DNA from: Liolophura sinensis | Lineage: Eukaryota > Mollusca > Polyplacophora > Chitonida > Chitonidae | Assembly (NCBI RefSeq): GCF_032854445.1 | Contig: NC_088300.1 | Location: 35,819,608-35,879,607 of the forward strand | Length of the DNA stretch: 60,000 bases | Reading direction: 5' to 3' | Shown: positions 53,551 through 60,000 of the stretch, piece after piece | How the letters are laid out: the number at the start of each line of letters is the position of its first letter | How positions within the stretch are numbered: the stretch's first letter is position 1 | Notes under the pieces: model-generated | The model's input: the letters and a program-made list of their open reading frames with translations, nothing else | Database searches by the model: none | What the model was told of the DNA's origin: nothing | Translations under genes and position numbers: made by a program

Positions 53551-53919
53551 GTGAGTGAGTGAGTGAGTGCTTGGGGTTTAACGTCGTACTCAACAATTTT
53601 TCAGTCATATGACGACGAAGGAATCATTAGGGTGCATGCACGTGTAATGTGCCTCCTTGTTGCAGGACGGATTTCCACCGCTCTTTTATTTAGTGCTGCA
53701 TCACTGAGACGACTTACCGAAGGCAAGTAAGCCGCCCCGCCCGAGCCATTATACTGATACGGGTCAACCAGTCGTTGCACTATCCCCTTCATGCTGAACG
53801 CCAAGCGAGGAAGTTACAATTTCCTCTTTTAAAGTCTTAGGTGTGACTCGACCAAGGATTGATCCTGGATCTACCGGTCCCGAAGCGGACGCTCTACCAA
53901 CTGTGTTATCCGGGCCGGT
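53551..53919 (-). mobile_element. tRNA-derived SINE family 2, full copy
   Basis: Read on the minus strand it starts with a tRNA-like head: A box ACACAGTTGGTAGAGCG, B box GATCCAGGATCAATCC. It ends in AAACCCCAAGCACTCACTCA. It sits ten bases to the right of the Tc1 element. Confidence 0.85.
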
Positions 53920-54349
53920 AGATATATATAAGCAATTGTAATCAAAGTTCAAATAAGATAGACCGACAACTTATGGACTAGCAAAGGCACACGATTTGAA
54001 CACTGAAGTAATTCATTCGATCATTTTTTTTGTGTCTTTCCGACACCAGTGGAAACCGCTGACTGCTTTTCTTTGCAAGAATCAATCCCAACTTCATATT
54101 TTATATACGTTCTTAGTTATTCGATATTTATCTACCTGCGCTGGATTTAAAGGAAACCATCGACTCTCCAGATCGTACATCTTATTTGGACCCACATTTG
54201 TGCAAAGACCAAACGGTTTCCTCTCTCGTAGGTTTTACAACTGAGATAGTTTCAATTTTGACATTGTAAATTATTTTCACTTGGACAGCAATATGGTGTG
54301 TACATATCTCGCCTTGTAACATTTAAATCAACGTGACAAGCTATTACTG

Positions 54350-54900
54350 CAGAAACTAGCGCGTCAAGGTTATTCCATCAAACGCCTTCGCTCCAAGTTT
54401 CTTAAGTTTTACAATGAGCATAATTCTCTTGTAAGTAAATATGGACAGAGCGTCCAGAATCTCTGGGGCTCTGCTTCATGATCGTGTCTAATTCCCCTTA
54501 ACTGAGCGCTAGGGGTTGTATATTCATCGCGTTAAATTAGAGCGCCTAGTTTAATATGTGAACAGTTGCAATCAAAGCGCAACTGAGATATATATTTTGT
54601 TATCGACAACTGATATTCTAGCATGGCACACGATTTGAACACTTATTTCACTCAATCGCCCAGAACATACACTGGTGTTTCCAACTTCATTGTAAACTGT
54701 TGACTGAGCCTGTTTGCATGGTTCCGTCCTAATCTCGTACTTTATGTACTTTCTTAGCTCTTTGGTGATTTGTGTTTTACGTCGTTTTGGGAATTGGTCT
54801 TGCCATTATGGACCTGGAACATCATCATTCGTTGACAGCTGGTATACGAATGTCTGTTTACACTGGGACAATTTGCGATGAACGCTTTTAGTGATCGACT
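54350..54900. repeat. second copy of the dispersed repeat, without insertions
   Basis: Continuous counterpart of the interrupted copy at 51889..54250. Its right part also resembles 7975..8300. Confidence 0.55.
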
Positions 54901-56247
54901 GCCGGTAATCCCCTACTCCCCACAGAGAGTGTACTACTTAAAACAACAGCCCTTACAAGGCATCGTGGTATACATTTTCTAAAAATGTGTCTGAAATTAT
55001 TGAGAATGTACGGTAGTATGTTAAAAATATATGGCTGGCTGGTTTCTCCATATCAACTACTGATTTGTTACTTTCGTGTTCTATGAACAGAGGATCCACT
55101 TCATGTGTAACGTCTGTGAGATCTGCCTTTCTCGTGAAGCTGGTCTGAATCTTCTCTTGTTTGAGTGAATTTTAAACGTTTAAACGTTTTGGTATAAAAT
55201 CCAACATGGCCCAAGCATGTGACCTAGGGAAAAAAAGGGCTACGTAGTGCAGTTCAGGTATAGGGAAATTTTGCTGCAAAGTTTGATGCCAATCGCTCAA
55301 ATGGTCTAGACTGTAGGTGGTGCACAAAATCAGTGCAATAGTAATAACAGTTCGAATGAGAACTCCAGAACTACCTGTGCGGGCCCCTAATAATTCGAAC
55401 GAAAACAATAAGTGTCCGCAGGACTAAATGTGTGGAGCTCTTTAAATAAATGTACTTTTTCACAAATTAGAGAGAAATTATGTTCTCTTGATGTACGGAA
55501 TAGTCTGTAGGAGGGTGCCTTTTGGCACGCTGATAAGGCACTAATATCATTGAGTTTGACAGTTTTCGCCATATTTTGACTTACAATTTATTTGCCACTT
55601 AATTTTGACAGTGATGGAGGCTGGGTCTGATGACAGCGTAAAATCTGCACTGAATGTCATTCATCAACAGATCAAGAACCAGAAGGTTGAATTTAAGCTA
55701 TTGTTCACAACCAGGGGCATGAACTGAGATAGGACAGCCAACAGTCAGTGGCGGGATTTTCGGCTGAAGCAGAGGAGCTGAAAAAAGTTTTATTCAGAGC
55801 GGCTGTCGTGTCTGTACCACAGGGATGTGTTATACTGTTTATTATATATAGTCACAGAGTTGAGCTAGAGAAGCTTACGAATATGTACACCAAAACTGGT
55901 AAAGGCATGTGGTCTGTAACAACCACTAGAGTACGCAAATGACAGACAAGTGTTGTCGACTGCTTCTTAACACCAAAGCCCCACACATAGAAAGCGCAGA
56001 AAATTCACTCCCACAAGTGAATTTGAACCTGCACCTAGTGTGTACTTGTGAACGACAGACAAGCACCCTAACCACCCAAATGACTAGCATCTCACACATG
56101 TAATCACATGGACTTTGAGTAGAGGATTGTTAATTTGTCAACATGGATAGATTGTTGTTTTACTTCAAGATACAGCTTGATCCTTAGCCACAATCAGCCA
56201 CAGTTACCTAGCCGATATTCTACCAATCAGCCAATTAGCCAACTTAC
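54900..56247. other. no supported gene
   Basis: Holds two adjoining minus-strand frames (55172..55408 and 55387..55572) with no motif I know. A tRNA B-box-like stretch (GGTTCAAATTC on the minus strand) lies near 56020..56035. The C-terminal exons expected for the Ku70 gene to the right were not found here. Confidence 0.45.
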
Positions 56248-56328
56248 TCTCCCTTCTTGAGCCTCCTTCTTCAAATCTAAGTTCTGCGCTTCCTCCAGTT
56301 TGGCTTTCTTGGAAGCATCCGCTCCTCC
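56248..56328 (-). CDS. XRCC6: probable Ku70 exon, basic linker
   Basis: 81 nt, 27 codons, ATAACAG acceptor and GTAAGT donor. GGADASKKAKLEEAQNLD and onward is Lys/Glu-rich like the linker between the Ku core and SAP domain. It is assigned by position and composition, so it is less sure than the others. Confidence 0.55.
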
Positions 56329-56407
56329 CTGTTATAATGGCAAGATTTTTACGAGAAGTTCATCAGTTAAAGCTAAAATCAGTCAAACTTAACAATTTCC
56401 TTACATT

Positions 56408-56465
56408 CTATTTATATATTTGATAAGTGTGTTTTATGCTGCACCCAAGGATCCTTACAATCAAT
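56408..56465 (-). repeat. SINE family 1, worn tail fragment
   Basis: TTTATATATTTGATAAGTGT, then GTTTTATGCTGCACCCAAGG resembles the reversed family 1 tail. Confidence 0.4.
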
Positions 56466-56699
56466 GAATGTTGTGAGATTGTTGGGTGAAGAAAGTCCAG
56501 AAGACAAGCCCAAAAACCCCCACCGCCCCTCATCCTGTAGGATACTCGATACCCTTAATGTTAGCGGCACTGAACCCAGACCCGACTGCTGTTATACATT
56601 TATTTTCTTATTTCTCTGAAGATAACTGAAAGGAAATACAACAAATAATATAACTTACACATTTACATATTTGCACCAGAAGAGGGTGGAAACAGATTT

Positions 56700-56870
56700 G
56701 TTGATGTGATGTCAGCACAAAAAAGCTACTGTCTAGGGACACAGAAATAACTTGCACCTGATTGGTTAAAACTGATAACATGGCAGCGCTTTCAATTTTC
56801 TCAAGTGTGCAATATTCATTACTTTGAACCGTGATATCTCAGCTGAACGACATGATAAGAAATAAAAAGG
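56700..56870. repeat. dispersed non-coding repeat, second copy
   Basis: Shares GGTTAAAACTGATAACATGG and GTGATATCTC with 28500..28668. Confidence 0.45.
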
Positions 56871-57738
56871 CATGCTTTTTAAACTTTTTGTGGGATATTT
56901 TATCAACACATATACTTTTGGTCCAGTGTTGTCCCTTCTTTTAATGCTATTCTCAAGAATATTTCACTGAGGCGCCTGCAGGTCGCTGACTTCAGACTGA
57001 CAAGAGCAGGATTCAGATACAGTAAACTTCCAGTACATGGGTGAGTGGACTGAACTGATCTGGTCCTCAGTACTGACAACCGTCACCCAGAAATTCTCAT
57101 CAAAGAGATCAAAATTTCCACATGACACCATTTACACAATAGTAGCAAGCACGACTTGCATGCATCAAATATGTTGCAACAAAAATGAAACAATTCAATG
57201 TTTCTGTCATGAAGATCTTTACATGAACATGGAAATGAAGAGGACAGTTTTCCATACCCGTTTTGCCTCAGATAAATAGACATCAGGAAACATGCATGCA
57301 TTGAAACATGCACACAGTACACAATAAGGAAAATATCTTTTGTGAGTTTTGTGGGATGTAGCAGGACACTCTTCAAGAAATGCAGACAAATTTATTCCTT
57401 GTTGAGTAACTAACACAAACATGAATGTAGCTGGTTCTTCAGGCATTATGCCTCCTTTGTTCTTCATTTACAGTTCAGTCATATATCATCTCAGCATATC
57501 CTTTACACAGCGAAGGTATGCAAATGATGTTACATTCAGCATTTAGGCAATATGGTCTCTATGGAAATCATTTCCTAAATGTTAAACTCTTTCTGTTTCG
57601 GAAAAACGCACAAGATATTTTTTCAGCTTAAATCTTCCGTAAGTTTGAAGGTTGTTTTCAGAATCCACACTTTAGCCGTGGTACGAATATCATTTGAGGC
57701 ATAGTTGAACAGAAGTCAAGGGTAGATAACTCTCTGAC

Positions 57739-57836
57739 CTGTGTAATCTGTGATATCCTCTGGAATGTCCCTGTTAGGGGCCAGAGCCTCGTTATTCCTC
57801 CAGTGCTGCTGTAACGCACAATTCTCTAAACTCTCA
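57739..57836 (-). CDS. XRCC6: Ku70 exon, C-terminal arm
   Basis: 98 nt, phase 2 to 1, TTCTTCAG acceptor and GTCAGA donor. ESLENCALQQHWRNNEALA, then RDIPEDITDYT matches the FENP.LQ.H..N.EALAL segment of Ku70. Confidence 0.75.
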
Positions 57837-58447
57837 CTGAAGAATATGATGCCATTTACCATACATGTCAATGTTTTTAAACAACATTCTAAAAAAATTG
57901 TTTATGGCACGCCTAATTTACAGAGCAAATTAATTAATTTATTTATTTAACTGGTGTTCTACATAGTTTTATCTATTTCACCTACTATGATGGCAAACTG
58001 TTTTATGGTTACGCAAATTTAAGCATAATACTTTTACTACGACTGAATTTACATGCATGTCAGTTACACATACAATGTAACTACAGTTAAAGTAAAGCTA
58101 ATTTCACCTACACAAAAATGAATGCTGAACTAATACTGTATACAAAGTTGGCTACATAAAGCTACAAAGCATATATATTACATGTACAGTATACGTGTAC
58201 TTACACTTTCTGACAAGTTACTACCATACTTAACCCTACATATATGTCCACAAGTATTCCATTACACATTCCATTTATACTTCTGCAAATGATTATTTGT
58301 TCATGAATATACGTGATGGCTGTCAGTTTTTTTTTGAGTGGAGGAAATCAGGGAAATCTTAGGCAATACCAATCCCTGATGGAAGACTACAATGTTGAGG
58401 CACTAAGCTTCTGTAGTACACCATCTACCCCCAGAAGCATCTTTCAC

Positions 58448-58540
58448 TGGGATCTTCCTGAAGTCATCGGCAAAAGGCAGGAACATGACATGAAACCCTG
58501 GAGGGGTCAGCTGTACTTTACGTTCATCTTGTTCCCCTTC
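58448..58540 (-). CDS. XRCC6: Ku70 exon, core region
   Basis: Acceptor GTGCTTACCAG, phase 0. It encodes [10 protein letters not shown], then [16 protein letters not shown] and FRKIP, close to the same part of vertebrate Ku70. The donor is uncertain: CCA/GTGAAA (58448) or a GTAGAT 17 bases further. The opposite-strand frame of 86 codons is a shadow. Confidence 0.8.
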
Positions 58541-58639
58541 CTGGTAAGCACATCAGACGGTATATACATGTAGTAACAGTTTCAGATATATGGTTATAAA
58601 GCTGTGGTGTTTACAGAGCTACAGTGCATTTGCAGACAC

Positions 58640-59370
58640 TTGGACATCTTATTATGAAGTAGTATTATCAGGCACATTATAGATACATAATAAAGTAACA
58701 GTACATTTTCAGACATCAAGTTATCCTGCAGTAATGTCAGACACATTTTAGAGTAAAATTGCATTTTGTGGCATCGGGCTGTACTTCAGTCATACAAGAC
58801 ACATTATGGAGTAAGTGCATTTTGAGACATCTGGTTATACTGCAGTCATATCAGACACATTATAGAGTAAGTGCATTTTGTGACATCGGGTTATACTGCA
58901 GTCATCTCGGACACATTATAGAGTAAAAGTCCATTTTGTGACATCTGGATATACTGCAGTCATATTAGGTATTTTGTGATATCTGGTTATACTGTAGTCA
59001 TATCAGACTCATTATAGAGTAAGAATGCATTTTGTGACATCTGGTTATACAGCAGTTATATCAGACGCATTATAAAGTAACTGTGTTTTGTGACATCTGG
59101 TTATACTGCAGTTATATCAACACATTATAAAGTAACTGTGTTTTGTGACATCTGGTCATACTGCAGTCATCTCGGACACATTATAGAGTAAAAGTCCATT
59201 TTGTGACATCTGGATATACTGCAGTCATATTAGGCATTTTGTGACATCTGGTTATACTGTAGTCATATCAGGCACATTATAGAGTAACAGTGCATTTTGT
59301 GGTATCTGGTTATATTGTAGTCATATCAGACTCATTATAGAGTAAGAGTGCATTTACGGACATCTGATTT
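58640..59370. repeat. satellite-like tandem array, ~56 to 60-bp unit
   Basis: About twelve copies containing ACATCTGGTTATACTGCAGT, then CACATTATAGAGTAA and GTGCATTTTGTG, with some units shortened. It lies inside an intron of the Ku70-like locus. Confidence 0.85.
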
Positions 59371-59492
59371 CGTTCATACTTAAAAGACACATTTTCTACG
59401 AGCAATATATATGTGGTGTTAAGACATAACCATAATTACCACCATTTATAATGCAGTGTCAAATACCATATTCTACATATTCTAACATATAC

Positions 59493-59608
59493 CTGGGGTA
59501 GAAGAGCAACAAGCATGGTTGTGAGTTTTTCCGGGGAATGTAACGAAATGTAACGGCACTACACCTCTGTCTAAGCACTTTCTCAGGAGGTCTGTGAACA
59601 GGATGGTA
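59493..59608 (-). pseudogene. XRCC6: Ku70 exon with two frame breaks
   Basis: Acceptor TTTCTGGCAG, donor CAG/GTATAT. The first frame gives TILFTDLLRKCLDRGVVPL, a second gives RYIPRKNSQP and a third gives MLVALLPQ, each matching successive parts of Ku70. The simplest reading is two extra bases near 59534 and one lost near 59514, net +1. Confidence 0.7.
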
Positions 59609-60000
59609 CTGCCAGAAATCATCCGTGGAAAACAAAGGGGAAAAGATTTTCGAAATGTATCGCGTCAAACATTCTATTCCTCAGAGGCACCCAGATTACA
59701 GCATACCTCACAGCTCATCAATGGAGAATCTAAAAGCTGCTCTTTCTGAGTAAAACATTACGTGCATGTAACATTTGACTGACATACTGCTAATTTAAAA
59801 CTCCTTCCTGCAGTTTTTATTTTCCTCTAATTATGAACTGTCTGCTGGCAATTGCAATGTGGATAAATGACATCAACTTCAGTTAAGTAAACAAGTATGT
59901 CTTGTAGAAATCCTGCAGCTTTAAATTTGTAAATTTATCAATTTTTAATTCCGTTTTAAATCATACAGCACTTTGTAGTTTACTTCAGAAAACGGTTTAG

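Larger units (their letters stand above)
51889..54250. repeat. older dispersed repeat interrupted by a Tc1 element and a SINE
   Basis: The flanks 51889..52011 and 53923..54250 correspond in order to the continuous stretch at about 54450..54765. Shared phrases include GTAAATTCATCG versus GTATATTCATCG, and CACACGATTTGAACACT. This is an empty-site comparison within the window. Confidence 0.6.
56248..59608 (-). pseudogene. XRCC6: Ku70 (XRCC6) homologue, partial and frame-broken
   Basis: Four minus-strand exons match, in order, the C-terminal half of Ku70, the subunit that with Ku80 rings DNA ends and starts non-homologous end joining in the nucleus. The best match is [16 protein letters not shown], a hallmark of the Ku core. 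Against the human protein as I recall it, the exons cover the end of the beta-barrel region, the C-terminal arm and the basic linker before the SAP domain. The N-terminal half would lie right of 60000. Problems: the first exon is 116 nt where 115 is needed and changes frame twice; about 25 residues are missing between the second and third exons; a helical segment is missing before the fourth; the SAP domain was not found. It may be a decayed copy or a real gene with assembly errors; I cannot tell which. Confidence 0.72.

Noticed and set aside
55614-55685. Possible first exon on plus strand (MEAGSDDSVKSALNVIHQQI and onward)
   Set aside because: The donor is weak (GTTGAA), the frame stops soon after, and no partner exon was recognised. 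It is worth a transcript check only.
58313-58573. Plus-strand 86-codon frame with a GTAAGC donor-like end
   Set aside because: The opposite strand encodes the clear Ku70 motif [16 protein letters not shown].
59701-59760. 39-nt minus-strand stretch with good acceptor and donor, next to the Ku70 exon
   Set aside because: Its frame has a stop in the phase needed to join the next Ku70 exon, and it does not resemble Ku70.

Overview
This is animal nuclear DNA: AT-rich, with short exons set in long introns, GT-AG splice sites, tRNA-derived SINEs, small inverted-repeat elements, an intact Tc1-type transposon and many (AT)n tracts. The two tRNA-derived SINE families look like those I associate with molluscs, so I infer a mollusc or another lophotrochozoan. 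That inference rests on recollection, not on a search.

Positions 1 to 41265 are dominated by one large minus-strand gene. I could chain 19 coding exons by eye with every splice phase matching: 5082 coding bases, or 1694 codons, running off the left edge of the window. In order the protein has a signal peptide (exon 1, 41010..41265), a 718-residue very basic and probably disordered region in one large exon (16233..18385), about 600 residues of helical or coiled-coil segments (exons 3 to 13), a complete laminin G domain (exons 14 to 17) and the start of a second (exons 18 and 19). The coiled coil followed by LG domains is the C-terminal layout of laminin alpha chains. The usual short arm (LN, LE and L4 domains) is absent and the basic region stands in its place. 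An acidic Ser-Gly stretch in exon 10 looks like a glycosaminoglycan attachment site. I do not recognise this architecture as a named protein.

Intron 1 (18386..41009) and the region upstream of exon 1 (41266..52011) show no gene I can support. They hold SINE copies and fragments, a long inverted repeat around (AT)n at 29081..29425, minisatellites and microsatellites. At 52012..53540 lies a full-length Tc1-type element with 23-bp perfect terminal inverted repeats and an uninterrupted 335-codon DD34E transposase. A full-length SINE follows at once. Both sit inside an older repeat whose second copy, just to the right, lacks them.

At the right end (56248..59608, minus strand) there are four exons of a Ku70 (XRCC6) homologue, the DNA-end-binding protein of non-homologous end joining. 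One exon breaks frame twice, and two segments expected between the exons were not found. The locus is therefore a pseudogene, a very diverged copy, or a place with assembly errors. Satellite-like tandem repeats fill 58640..59370.

The laminin-like gene's introns carry three small inverted-repeat (MITE-like) elements, a LINE fragment, a 21-bp minisatellite and a young SINE with a clear target-site duplication.
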